Below, piece after piece: positions 27,124-35,215 of a stretch of DNA of 56,658 nucleotides (its first letter is position 1; each line of letters begins with the position of its first letter). Origin of the DNA: Dehalococcoides sp. JdFR-56 (GTDB lineage: Bacteria; Chloroflexota; Dehalococcoidia; Dehalococcoidales; RBG-16-60-22); the NCBI GenBank assembly GCA_002011495.1, contig MTNR01000001.1, positions 1-56,658 on the forward strand, read 5' to 3'. Under the pieces are notes generated by a model, which was not told the DNA's origin, ran no database searches, and worked only from the letters and a program-made list of their open reading frames with translations. The position numbers and the translations under genes were made by a program.

Positions 27124-27897
27124 GTGAAGGATGAGATAGAAGGCGTCATCTTTGATCTGGACGGGGTGCTTGAGTTCCAGGGGAAAGCCTATCCTGGAGC
27201 CATCGAGCTCCTCAATCTACTACGCAGCCGAGGGATTCCCATCCGGGTCCTCTCCAACAGCACCCTAAAAAGCAGGCGCTCATGTGCCGAGAAGCTGAAG
27301 AGCAAGGGCTTCAACATCCAGGAGCATGAGGTGGTCACCGCTTCCTTCGCCACGGCTCGATATCTGGAGACCCTTAATCCCAGGTCTTGTTGGGTGATGC
27401 TCAAGAGGGAGGGGCTGGAGGAATTTAGCGGTTTTCGGCATGATCCGGATGACCCCGAATATATCGTTCTCGGGGATTTTCGCGAGGACTTCAATTTTCA
27501 GAACTTAAACAAAGCGCTCCGGCTCCTGTGCAAGGGCGCCAAACTGATCGTCATGATCACAGAAACCGTGGACAGCAGCCTGGGGGAGATGGAGCTGACG
27601 GTGGGGGCATACGGGAAAATGCTCGAGGATGCCGCCGGCATCAAGGCCACCTACATCGGCAAGCCGAACCGTTATATCTTCGATATCACCCTGGATACCA
27701 TGGGGAACATCGAGAGAAGCCGAATCCTCATGGTGGGAGATAGGCTGGCCACCGACATCCTGGGGGCAAAGAACGCTGGCCTCAAGACAGCGCTGGTAAA
27801 GACCGGAGAGTTCCGGGAAAGCGACCTGGAGTCCCCGGTCGCCCTCCCGGACTATATCTTTGACTCGGTCGGCGAGGTCGCCAAACTCTTTCGCTGA
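27124..27897 (+). CDS. HAD-IIA hydrolase (NagD/LHPP-like phosphatase)
   Basis: 257-residue phosphatase of the C2-cap HAD-IIA group. Motif I is VIFDLDGVL (D11, D13 region), motif II VLSNST, motif III lysine in IGKPNRYIF and motif IV MVGDRLATDI, as in NagD and LHPP. I use GTG 27124 because AAGGAG lies 7-8 bases before it; a longer frame back to 26950 has an unrelated N-terminus and no signal. It is convergent with the ornithine carbamoyltransferase gene. Substrate unknown. Confidence 0.85.
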   Translation: MKDEIEGVIFDLDGVLEFQGKAYPGAIELLNLLRSRGIPIRVLSNSTLKSRRSCAEKLKSKGFNIQEHEVVTASFATARYLETLNPRSCWVMLKREGLEEFSGFRHDPDDPEYIVLGDFREDFNFQNLNKALRLLCKGAKLIVMITETVDSSLGEMELTVGAYGKMLEDAAGIKATYIGKPNRYIFDITLDTMGNIERSRILMVGDRLATDILGAKNAGLKTALVKTGEFRESDLESPVALPDYIFDSVGEVAKLFR

Positions 27898-27936
27898 TAA
27901 ACCCGGGCTCAAGGCCGCGGTGCTGCGCACTACCCT

Positions 27937-28938
27937 CTACTGACCTAGCGTTGCCACCATCACCGCCTTGATGGAGTGACAGCGGTTCTCCGCCTGGTCA
28001 AAGACGATTGATGCCTCCGATTCAAAAACATCCTCGGTGACTTCCATGCTCTCCAGGCCGAACTTCTGATAGACCTGCTCGCCGATGGTCGTCTCCCGAT
28101 TGTGGAAGGCGGGCAGGCAGTGCATAAACTTCACCTCAGGGTTACCGGTCATCTCCAGCACCTTTTGGTTCACCTGATACGGCTTAAGTAATTCGATTCT
28201 CTCCTTCCAGACGTCCTCCCCCTCACCCATGGATACCCAGACATCCGTGTAAAGAAAATCGCAATCCTTCACCCCCTCCGCCACGTTGTCCGTTATCTTG
28301 ATGCGGGCGCCGGTTTGCCTGGCGATCTCCTCCGCCTTCTGCACCAGCTCCCGCTGTGGCTGCAAGCTCTTGGGCGCCACGGAGCGGAAATCCATGCCCA
28401 TCTTGGCCATGCCGATAAGCAAGGAGTTACCCATGTTGAACCGCGCGTCTCCCAGATAGGCAACCTTCACCTCGCTCAATGGCTTGGGGGTATGCTCCAT
28501 TATGGTAAAAATGTCAGCAAGCACCTGGGTAGGGTGGAACTCGTTGGTAAGACCATTCCAAACAGGGACATTGGAATACTCGGCAAGGGCCTCCACGATC
28601 TCCTGGCCAAAGCCGCGGTAGCCAATCCCATCATACATCCTGCCCAGCACGCGGGCGGTATCCTTCATAGACTCCTTCTTCCCCAGCTGGGAAGCTGATG
28701 GGTCAAGGTAGGTTACCTTCGCTCCCTGGTCATAGGCGGCGGTTTCAAAAGCACACCTGGTTCTGGTGGAGGGCTTCTCAAAAACCAAGACAATGTTTTT
28801 ACCTACCATTCTCGGCTGCTCAGTGCCGGCATACTTCGCCCGCTTGAGCTCTGCAGTGAGGTCAAGCAAAAAGCGTATCTCCCCGGGGGAGAAGTCCAGC
28901 AGCTTCAAAAAGCTTCTGTTTCTGAGATTATAAGCCAT
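27937..28938 (-). CDS. argF: Ornithine carbamoyltransferase
   Basis: Transfers carbamoyl from carbamoyl phosphate to ornithine (citrulline), reversible in catabolic use. 333 residues with the carbamoyl-phosphate site S57-T-R-T60, the HPTQ motif (FHPTQ, near 138), the ornithine loop HCLPAFH near 275, and the SMG loop in DVWVSMGEG that marks ornithine rather than aspartate specificity. ATG 28938 has AGGAGG upstream. Divergent from the GTPase-amidinotransferase-carbamate kinase cluster; it could serve arginine synthesis or citrulline breakdown there. Confidence 0.94.
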   Translation of the reverse strand: MAYNLRNRSFLKLLDFSPGEIRFLLDLTAELKRAKYAGTEQPRMVGKNIVLVFEKPSTRTRCAFETAAYDQGAKVTYLDPSASQLGKKESMKDTARVLGRMYDGIGYRGFGQEIVEALAEYSNVPVWNGLTNEFHPTQVLADIFTIMEHTPKPLSEVKVAYLGDARFNMGNSLLIGMAKMGMDFRSVAPKSLQPQRELVQKAEEIARQTGARIKITDNVAEGVKDCDFLYTDVWVSMGEGEDVWKERIELLKPYQVNQKVLEMTGNPEVKFMHCLPAFHNRETTIGEQVYQKFGLESMEVTEDVFESEASIVFDQAENRCHSIKAVMVATLGQ

Positions 28939-29047
28939 CTTGCACCTCCTGATTTTTTAGTTTTGATTTGCTTTTTCCAGCCGAAAATCAAGACAGCGAT
29001 TTTTACTTCAGCCCCTCGCCTGGGCATTTCCGGGAAATTAAAGCTTT

Positions 29048-29077
29048 ATTATCGCCACAAGCCAAAGCAAATGTCAA
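29048..29077 (-). promoter_or_regulatory. Promoter of the ornithine carbamoyltransferase gene
   Basis: On the minus strand TTGACA (29072-29077), 18 bases, GATAAT (29048-29053), giving a leader of about 100 nt. Confidence 0.65.
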
Positions 29078-29184
29078 GCGGTCTAAACCCCTAAATTCCC
29101 AAAATTGGGCAGATATCAACCAGATTAGTCCCCAAATCTCGCAATTTCAAGCTAATTTTTCACAAAAATGGGGTTTTTACCCTC

Positions 29185-29213
29185 TTGACAAAGGCCAAAA
29201 GTGCATTTTAAAA
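29185..29213 (+). promoter_or_regulatory. Possible promoter of the GTPase/amidinotransferase cluster
   Basis: TTGACA (29185-29190), 17 bases, TTAAAA (29208-29213). The -35 and spacing are ideal, the -10 is only fair. If used, both predicted RNA folds lie in the transcript leader. Confidence 0.45.
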
Positions 29214-29285
29214 TGGGTTGCCGTATTTTTTTTTCAAGGGTGGAGACAGGGTGGGGGTTTTTGATTTGTTTTTAAATTCAAAAAT

Positions 29286-29345
29286 GGTGGGCGTGAAGCC
29301 GATTAGTCGGCTAGGGCCACGCTAAAGGGCAAAGATGCTGCCACC
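29286..29345 (+). other. Candidate structured leader RNA (three-way junction)
   Basis: GGTGG (29286-29290) pairs with CCACC (29341-29345). Inside are GCGTG/CACGC (29291-29295, 29318-29322) with AGCCGA/TCGGCT under a TTAG loop (29297-29302, 29307-29312), and a small GGCA-AAGA-TGCT hairpin (29328-29339). No match to a riboswitch class I can name. Confidence 0.45.
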
Positions 29346-29496
29346 GGAAAGAATAGTGAAAAACAGCGATAACGACCCAAGACCGTGGAAAGGGATGGCC
29401 AAGATCAGGTCACCAAACGATATAGATGCGGATGTCTCCCATCTTGTCATCTTGTAACCTAAATTTAACCGGCTCGACATATTCAGGAAACAATTA

Positions 29497-29545
29497 TTGT
29501 TTAAACTGAAGAGGTTCTAATATTGAACCCCAGTTTAAGCAACAA
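29497..29545 (+). other. Nested hairpin just upstream of the GTPase gene
   Basis: Stem TTGTT-TAAACTG (29497-29508) pairs with CAGTTTA-AACAA (29531-29537, 29541-29545), and an inner stem GGTTC/GAACC (29513-29517, 29525-29529) has a 7-nt loop. It ends 33 bp before the start codon. It also overlaps the palindrome AAACAAT-T-ATTGTTT (29488-29502). Confidence 0.55.
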
Positions 29546-29578
29546 AGCGCCAAAACAAAAGCAGAGGGATAAGCAGGT

Positions 29579-30943
29579 ATGAAGAAGAAAAATATTCTCA
29601 TTATCGGCTCCGCAGGAAGAGACTTTCATAACTTCAACATGTACTTCAAGGACAATGAAGAGTACAATGTGGTGGGCTTCACCGCCTCACACCAGGTCCC
29701 CGGTATTGTGGGGCGAAAATATCCTCCCGAGCTGGCCGGCAAGCTCTATCCGGAAGGAATCCCCATCTATGCGGAGGAGGAACTTGCCCAGCTGATAAAG
29801 GAGCTCAACGTTGATATCTGCGTCTTTTCCTACAGTGATGTTTCCTACCAACACGTGATGGGCATCGGGGCCATCGTAAATGCCGCCGGGGCCAACTACA
29901 TGATGCTCGGCCCCAAGGACACCATGCTCAAAAGCAAGAAACCGGTCATCGCGGTGGGCGCGGTGAGAACCGGCTCCGGCAAGAGCCAGACCTCAAGAAG
30001 GGTCATTGAGATCCTGATGGCGAAGGGATTGAAAGTGGTCGCGGTACGCCACCCCATGCCCTATGGCGACCTAGCTGCTCAGAGGGTGCAGCGCTTCGCC
30101 GAGCTAGCTGACCTCCAGAAGCACAACTGCACCGTGGAAGAGATGGAGGAGTATGAGCCACACATCGTGCGCGGCAATGTTATCTACGCCGGGGTAGACT
30201 ACCCGGCCATCCTAAAGGCGGTGGAGGAAGACCCCAGGGGCTGCGATGTCATCGTCTGGGATGGTGGCAACAACGACTTCCCCTTCTTCAAGCCCGACCT
30301 GATGATAACCGTTACCGACCCTCACCGCCCAGGCCATGAGCTCTCCTACTATCCCGGGGAAATCAATCTACGCATCGCCGATGTCGTGGTCATCAACAAG
30401 ATTGACAGCGCCTATCCGGAGAACATTCAGAAGGTGCGGGAGAGCATCGCCAGGGTGAACCCCAGAGCCACCGTGGTTGATGCCGCCTCTCCGATCAAGG
30501 TTGATGACCCGCAGATAATCAAGGGGAAGAAGGTGCTGGTCATCGAGGACGGCCCCACGCTGACGCACGGGGAGATGACCTACGGTGCGGGCACAGTTGC
30601 CGCGCAGCGGTACGGGGCAAGCGAGTTGGTAGACCCCAGGCCCTACACCGTGGGGAGCATCACCGAGACGTTCCAGCTCTACCCCTACATCGGCAAACTC
30701 CTGCCGGCGATGGGCTATGGCGAGCAGCAGCGCAAAGACCTGGAGGTGACCATCAACCGGACCGAATGTGACGCGGTGGTGGTGGCAACCCCCATTGACC
30801 TAAGCCGGGTGGTGGACATCAAGAAGCCGAATACCCGGGTTTACTATGAGCTTCAGGAGATCGGGACACCAAACCTGGACGAGATACTGTCCGAGTTCGG
30901 GAAGGCGCATAATCTTCCTATGAAGAGTGCCAAAGGGGCATGA
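29579..30943 (+). CDS. COG2403-type P-loop GTPase (cyclic 2,3-diphosphoglycerate synthetase-like)
   Basis: 454-residue cytosolic protein. An N-terminal Rossmann-like domain (ILIIGSAGRDFHNFNMYF, 1-125) is followed by a P-loop NTPase domain with Walker A RTGSGKSQT (about 130-138) and VINKIDSA near 275 in the position of a GTPase NKxD motif. Archaeal relatives make cyclic 2,3-diphosphoglycerate; in bacteria the role is not established. Position ahead of the amidinotransferase and carbamate kinase suggests a role in guanidino or carbamoyl-phosphate metabolism. Confidence 0.8.
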   Translation: MKKKNILIIGSAGRDFHNFNMYFKDNEEYNVVGFTASHQVPGIVGRKYPPELAGKLYPEGIPIYAEEELAQLIKELNVDICVFSYSDVSYQHVMGIGAIVNAAGANYMMLGPKDTMLKSKKPVIAVGAVRTGSGKSQTSRRVIEILMAKGLKVVAVRHPMPYGDLAAQRVQRFAELADLQKHNCTVEEMEEYEPHIVRGNVIYAGVDYPAILKAVEEDPRGCDVIVWDGGNNDFPFFKPDLMITVTDPHRPGHELSYYPGEINLRIADVVVINKIDSAYPENIQKVRESIARVNPRATVVDAASPIKVDDPQIIKGKKVLVIEDGPTLTHGEMTYGAGTVAAQRYGASELVDPRPYTVGSITETFQLYPYIGKLLPAMGYGEQQRKDLEVTINRTECDAVVVATPIDLSRVVDIKKPNTRVYYELQEIGTPNLDEILSEFGKAHNLPMKSAKGA

Positions 30944-31060
30944 ACACTCGGAGCTGGGAAACGAGGATACCGCTTTGCTGGACCGATTCTTCATCATCTC
31001 GCGGTTCAGTATTCCGCCCGCGGTGCGTGACGGCGAGCGGGAAGACTAGAAGCCGGTATT

Positions 31061-31138
31061 ATGACCAAGCAGAAGGAGGTGTTTCCGCTATGTAGCAGTG
31101 AAATGGTTACCAGGAGAGCCGGGTACAGCCTGAATTAG
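31061..31138 (+). CDS. Possible 25-aa leader peptide upstream of the amidinotransferase
   Basis: Short frame starting MTKQKEVFPLCSSEMVTRRA, ending 16 bp before the amidinotransferase ATG. It contains an Arg-Arg pair. It has only a weak ribosome site, while a strong AAGGAGGT (31073-31080) sits inside it and points to an ATG-TAG start-stop at 31090. Coding status is doubtful. Confidence 0.2.
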   Translation: MTKQKEVFPLCSSEMVTRRAGYSLN

Positions 31139-31153
31139 AAAGGAGAACACGAA

Positions 31154-32341
31154 ATGGCAAAGATTGTGAATTCCTGGAACGAGTGGGACCCCCTAAAACA
31201 CGTGATCATCGGCAGACCAGAGGGCACAAACGTTCCCGCTCCAGAGCCAGCCTGGTGGTATGATCTGCCGGAAGGCGAGTACCCACTGCCGACGTATGGT
31301 CCTTTCCCACAGGAGATGGTGGATGCGGCCAATGAGCAGATGGATTACTTCGTCTCGGTGCTGGAGAAGCGGGGGGTCAAGGTGGACCGGGCGATAATCC
31401 ATCCCTGTATGTACAACAAACCGGTCTCCACACCGGACTGGACGCAGCTGAACTGCCATGGCGTCAACAACGTTCGGGACGTGTTCCTGGTTCACGGCAA
31501 GTATATCATTGAGGCCACCACCTGCCGCCGCTCCCGATGGTACGAGTATCTGAACCTGCGCCCGCACTTTGAGCGGTTCTTCAAAGAGGACCCGGAGATG
31601 GTGTGGTTCACCGCCCCCAAGCCGCGATTGACAGACGAGTCCTACGTCAAGAATTACTACTACTACTTCAACAACGTCTGGACTGATGAGGAGAAGCGGG
31701 ACCGGCTGTACAACTGGGAGTTCCAGCTGACCGAGAAGGAGCCCCTCTGGGATGCTGCCGATGCCATGCGCTTCGGCAAGGATATTTTCCACCAGGGGTC
31801 GTGCGTGACCAACAAGAGCGGCATGGACTGGCTGAAGCGCATGTTCGCCGAGCTCGGCATCCGGGTGCACCACGTCCTGTTTGACACCCCATGGCCTCCA
31901 TCGCCGGACCGACCGGATAACTACCATCCCTGGCACATTGACGTGAACCTGGTTCCGTTGCGACCGGGGCTGTGCATGTACAACCCAGACTGGAAGCCAC
32001 GCACCCCGGAGCTGTGGGAACTGTTCAAGATAAATGACTGGGAGCTGATTCCCGCTGCCAGGCCGACCTACGTGCACAAGAACAAGGTCTACCTCACCGG
32101 GCTGTATGAGGGCAAGTCATGGATCTCGATGAACACCTTCTCCATTGACCCGAAGACGGTCTGTGTGGAGGCGCACGAGACGGCATACTGCGAGCAGCTG
32201 GACAAGCTTGGCTTCGAGGTAATCCCCATCCCCTACGAGAAGGTGATCCCGTTTGGCGGTGCTCTGCACTGCACCACGCTGGACATCTACCGAGAGGGCA
32301 AACTGGAGGATTACTTCCCGAAGCAGATCCCGGGCTACTAA
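31154..32341 (+). CDS. Amidinotransferase (glycine amidinotransferase/AGAT family)
   Basis: 395-residue guanidino-group enzyme. The AGAT landmarks are all there: N-terminal NEWDPLKHVIIGR, DAAD at 200-203 (general-base aspartate), RFGKDIF, catalytic H261 in HIDVN and nucleophile C373 in ALHCTTLD. AGAT moves the amidino group of arginine to an amine such as glycine; related enzymes hydrolyse arginine to citrulline or ornithine. ATG 31154 has AAAGGAG 8 bases upstream. The neighbours (carbamate kinase, symporter, ornithine carbamoyltransferase) argue for a catabolic use. The acceptor cannot be read from sequence. Confidence 0.88.
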   Translation: MAKIVNSWNEWDPLKHVIIGRPEGTNVPAPEPAWWYDLPEGEYPLPTYGPFPQEMVDAANEQMDYFVSVLEKRGVKVDRAIIHPCMYNKPVSTPDWTQLNCHGVNNVRDVFLVHGKYIIEATTCRRSRWYEYLNLRPHFERFFKEDPEMVWFTAPKPRLTDESYVKNYYYYFNNVWTDEEKRDRLYNWEFQLTEKEPLWDAADAMRFGKDIFHQGSCVTNKSGMDWLKRMFAELGIRVHHVLFDTPWPPSPDRPDNYHPWHIDVNLVPLRPGLCMYNPDWKPRTPELWELFKINDWELIPAARPTYVHKNKVYLTGLYEGKSWISMNTFSIDPKTVCVEAHETAYCEQLDKLGFEVIPIPYEKVIPFGGALHCTTLDIYREGKLEDYFPKQIPGY

Positions 32342-32355
32342 TAACCGACCAACGA

Positions 32356-32389
32356 AACGGGGCGCCTTGGCAAGGTGAGGCGCCCCGTT
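32356..32389 (+). terminator. Hairpin after the amidinotransferase gene
   Basis: Perfect 11-bp stem AACGGGGCGCC / GGCGCCCCGTT (32356-32366 and 32379-32389) with a 12-nt loop, 15 bp after the stop. Only a short T-run follows, so it may be a partial terminator or an mRNA processing/stability element that lowers symporter expression. Confidence 0.65.
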
Positions 32390-32437
32390 GAAATTTGGGA
32401 GGGGATGAGGCTTCCTTAAAGGAGGTAAAAAAGCAAG

Positions 32438-33961
32438 ATGAACGGTTATCAGATCGGTTTGATCTCCCTTGTAGCGTTGTATGTCCTGGTCGGTGTGGCC
32501 ATGTTCTACCTGGTTCAGCGGAGCGGCCGGCGCTTCATCATCGCCGGTAAGCGGCTGCCTTTATTCCTGATAGGCACCATGCTCTTCGCCCAGGCGCTGG
32601 ACGCCAACGCCACGCTGGGAAATGCCGGAGGCGTGTATGCCGGTGGGTTTTGGGCTGGATTCCAGTTTCCGCTGGGGCTAGCCCTGTGTCTTGTTGTCGT
32701 CGCGATATGGTACGCCAAGCCCCTGAACCGGATGAACCTGATCACGCTGGCCGATTTCTACTTCCGGAGGTATGGCCGCAAGGTAGAAGTCCCCGTGGGA
32801 CTGCTCATGTGTTTCAGCTTCGTCATCCTGGTCGCGGGCAACTTGGCCGGTGCCTCCTGGATAATCCACATGGTCTTCGGCTTTGACTACCTCCCGTCGC
32901 TGATCATAATGAGTATCCTTCTCCTTGCCTACACCTTCAGCGGCGGGCTTTTCTCCTGCGCAGCCACAGACATAGTGCAGCTATACCCCGCTCTGCTAGC
33001 CTTCGTTGGAGGCGCTATCTGGCTATTCTTCAGCTACGGTGGCGGCGATTGGGGCTACTTTGCTGCGGCAATCCCAGCTGGCTACGCTGACCTTAGCGGC
33101 CTATACTCCATAGAAAACGGGGCACTTCTGAACTGGGCGGGTATCCTGGCGCTCGGCATTGGTGACGTGGTTGCCCTTGACTTCATGGAAAGAGTCTTTG
33201 CCGCTAAAGACCCGGAAACTGCCCGCAGGGGCTGCTTGTGGGGCGCTGGGTTCACCCTGATACTGGGGCTGGCAGCTTCATTCATTGGTCTGATGGCCTT
33301 CCAGCTCTTTGGGGACATCGATGACCCCAGGTCAGTCATAGTGCTGGCGGCGACCTCCATGCCGTTGGTCGTCGGGCTATTCGTCATGGCTGGTGTCATC
33401 GGTGCCGGGCTATCCACTGCCAATGGTGGCGCACTGGCTGTAGCCGCGGTGCTGGGCAGGAATATGCTGCACCGGAACATTGTCCTGCCCATGCACAGAA
33501 GAAAGGCCAGAAAGCTGGGAGTGAGCGTTGAAGACTTGGGGATTGACTGGCGTGTTCTGGACCGCAGGCTTCTCTGGTGGGCCCGCCTCATGCTAATACC
33601 AGTGATGGCAGCGTCAGTTTACCTGGCCTACGTCAAACCTGAGCCAGGCATCATGCTGGTTCTCGCCTTTGACGTGGTCTTCGCCGGGTGTCTGGTGCCT
33701 CTGACGCTGGGCATCTACTGGAAAAAGGCAAACGCGTATGGGGCGCTGGCATCAGTCGTCATCGGGTCTTTGCTCCGATTATACTTGTTCTTGACCATCC
33801 CGGAGCATTTAGCCGGTTTGGATACACTAATTCCGCCGGTTGTCTCCCTCCTGGTGATGGTGCCAGTGAGCTTGCTAACGCAGAAACAAGACCCGCCAAA
33901 GCATGAGGTGATCTTCGAAACTCCCAGCGAGGAAGAGGTGGCCCGAGCCATACGCTACTAA
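32438..33961 (+). CDS. Sodium/solute symporter (SSS family)
   Basis: 507-residue integral membrane protein of the SSS (LeuT-fold) family with about 13 hydrophobic segments. The SSS-type region TLADFYFRRYGRKVE after TM2, FSGGLFSCAATDIVQ in TM5 and the GLSTANGG stretch are typical of sodium-driven importers of amino acids, carboxylates or urea-like compounds. ATG 32438 follows AAGGAGG. It lies between the amidinotransferase and carbamate kinase genes, so a guanidino or ureido compound is a plausible cargo. Confidence 0.9.
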   Translation: MNGYQIGLISLVALYVLVGVAMFYLVQRSGRRFIIAGKRLPLFLIGTMLFAQALDANATLGNAGGVYAGGFWAGFQFPLGLALCLVVVAIWYAKPLNRMNLITLADFYFRRYGRKVEVPVGLLMCFSFVILVAGNLAGASWIIHMVFGFDYLPSLIIMSILLLAYTFSGGLFSCAATDIVQLYPALLAFVGGAIWLFFSYGGGDWGYFAAAIPAGYADLSGLYSIENGALLNWAGILALGIGDVVALDFMERVFAAKDPETARRGCLWGAGFTLILGLAASFIGLMAFQLFGDIDDPRSVIVLAATSMPLVVGLFVMAGVIGAGLSTANGGALAVAAVLGRNMLHRNIVLPMHRRKARKLGVSVEDLGIDWRVLDRRLLWWARLMLIPVMAASVYLAYVKPEPGIMLVLAFDVVFAGCLVPLTLGIYWKKANAYGALASVVIGSLLRLYLFLTIPEHLAGLDTLIPPVVSLLVMVPVSLLTQKQDPPKHEVIFETPSEEEVARAIRY

Positions 33962-34039
33962 AAGACGTTAGTCCATCTGCTGAGGCAGAAAGGAGGACAA
34001 ACTTAACGCAGCGCAGCAGGCGAGGAGGAGATAGCAGCT

Positions 34040-35011
34040 ATGGAGAGAAACAGAAGCAAAACCTTTGTCATTGCCCTTGGTGGTAACTCCATCCTGAGAG
34101 CAAAGCAGAAAGGAAGTGCCGAAGAGCAGTATGAGAATATAGAGCGCACCGCGGAACAGCTACTGGATTTGCTCAGCAGCGGGAACCGCATCGTAATCAC
34201 CCACGGCAATGGACCACAGGTTGGCAATCTGCTCCTCGCCTGCGAGGCTGCCAAAGATATCGTGCCCCCTCTGCCCCTGGACATCTGCGGCGCAGCCACG
34301 GAGGGCTTCATGGGCTACATGATTCAGAATACCCTGGCCAACCAGCTGCGGCGGATAGGGGCCCCACACAATATCACCACCGTGGTAACCCAGGTGATCG
34401 TGGACCGCAATGACCCCGCCTTCAAGCACCCCTCCAAACCAATAGGCCCCTTCTACAGCGCCGAGGAGGCAGAGCAGCTGCGAAGAGAGAAAGGGTGGGA
34501 GATCATTGAAGACAGCGCCCGTGGTTACCGGCGGGTGGTGCCCTCACCAATACCGGTGAATATCCAGCAGGCCAGAATCATCAAGAGCATGCTAGATAGC
34601 GGCGAGATAGTGATCGCCGTCGGTGGCGGTGGCATCCCGGTGGTGAGGGAGGCTAACCGCGACCTGCGCGGCGTTGAAGCGGTGATTGACAAGGACTACG
34701 CCTCAGCCCGCCTGGCCATCGAGATAGATGCTGACGTCCTGTTTATTCTCACCGCGGTGGAGTATGCCTATCGAGACTTCGCCACACCTCAGCAGAAGGC
34801 GCTGGAGGAGCTGAGCCTGGCAGAAGCCAAGAAACTTCTGGAGGAAGGCCACTTCGGCAAGGGAAGCATGGAGCCCAAGATCCGGGCCGCCATAATGTTC
34901 CTGGAGGAAACAAGCCCAGACCCATCGCGGGAACGGGAGGTGATCATAACCCTCCCTGAGACGGCGATGAAGGCGCTCGAGGGCAAGACCGGCACCAGGA
35001 TTATCAGATAG
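34040..35011 (+). CDS. arcC: Carbamate kinase
   Basis: Makes ATP from carbamoyl phosphate and ADP, releasing ammonia and CO2. The 323-residue chain has the kinase signatures ALGGNSI, ITHGNGPQVGN (near 54), AVGGGGIPVV and VIDKDYASA. It is the ATP-yielding last step of arginine-deiminase-like routes. GGAGGAG lies about 12 bases before ATG 34040. It ends the cluster; a hairpin follows at 35062. Confidence 0.95.
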   Translation: MERNRSKTFVIALGGNSILRAKQKGSAEEQYENIERTAEQLLDLLSSGNRIVITHGNGPQVGNLLLACEAAKDIVPPLPLDICGAATEGFMGYMIQNTLANQLRRIGAPHNITTVVTQVIVDRNDPAFKHPSKPIGPFYSAEEAEQLRREKGWEIIEDSARGYRRVVPSPIPVNIQQARIIKSMLDSGEIVIAVGGGGIPVVREANRDLRGVEAVIDKDYASARLAIEIDADVLFILTAVEYAYRDFATPQQKALEELSLAEAKKLLEEGHFGKGSMEPKIRAAIMFLEETSPDPSREREVIITLPETAMKALEGKTGTRIIR

Positions 35012-35061
35012 TCTACCCGGCGCCGCTGAAGCCTTCTTCAAAGGCTGCGTCCGCCTCCGCA

Positions 35062-35083
35062 TAGAGGCTGGGCGCAGCCTCTA
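35062..35083 (+). terminator. Hairpin downstream of carbamate kinase gene
   Basis: Perfect 8-bp stem TAGAGGCT / AGCCTCTA with a 6-nt loop; a smaller hairpin AGCCTT/AAGGCT precedes it near 35029-35045. A pyrimidine-rich tract follows instead of a pure T-run. Confidence 0.5.
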
Positions 35084-35166
35084 AGCTATCCTTTCCTTCC
35101 CCAGGGATGGATAATTGACATCGGCGCAAGCTGACAGAATATCCCCCGATTTTTCTCCCCAGACTA

Positions 35167-35195
35167 TTGACAAATGGCGTTAGCCGGTTTATAAT
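35167..35195 (+). promoter_or_regulatory. Consensus promoter of the Fur-family gene
   Basis: TTGACA (35167-35172), 17 bases, TATAAT (35190-35195): a perfect housekeeping promoter. The start point falls near 35202, inside the inverted repeat next to it. Confidence 0.9.
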
Positions 35196-35209
35196 TGCAA
35201 CTGGTTGCA
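35196..35209 (+). promoter_or_regulatory. Inverted repeat operator, Nur-box-like
   Basis: Perfect TGCAAC-TG-GTTGCA repeat immediately after the -10 box, so a bound repressor would block initiation. The TGCAA...TTGCA half sites resemble the nickel-regulator Nur box (TGCaa-N5-ttGCA) with one base less in the spacer. It fits autorepression by the Fur-family protein encoded next. Confidence 0.65.
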
Positions 35210-35215
35210 CCAACA

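Larger units (their letters stand above)
28939..29578. other. 640-bp AT-rich intergenic region with two predicted RNA folds
   Basis: No credible protein gene. It holds a minus-strand promoter for the carbamoyltransferase gene (29048-29077), a possible plus-strand promoter TTGACA-17-TTAAAA (29185-29213), a compact three-way-junction-like fold (29286-29345), a direct repeat of CATCTTGT near 29441-29457, and a long nested hairpin (29497-29545) close to the GTPase gene. Confidence 0.6.

Noticed and set aside
29310-29350. c-di-GMP-I riboswitch
   Set aside because: GGGCAAA and GCCACCGG recall conserved parts of that class, but the paired tandem helices and tetraloop receptor are missing.
29281-29578. 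Guanidine-I (ykkC) riboswitch before the amidinotransferase cluster
   Set aside because: The context invites it, but the conserved CUAGGG...CUGGUCCGAGAG and GGGA-type blocks are not found in the region.
31193-32077. 294-codon minus-strand frame opposite the amidinotransferase
   Set aside because: The plus strand encodes all AGAT landmarks; the antisense frame has no recognisable domain or start signal.
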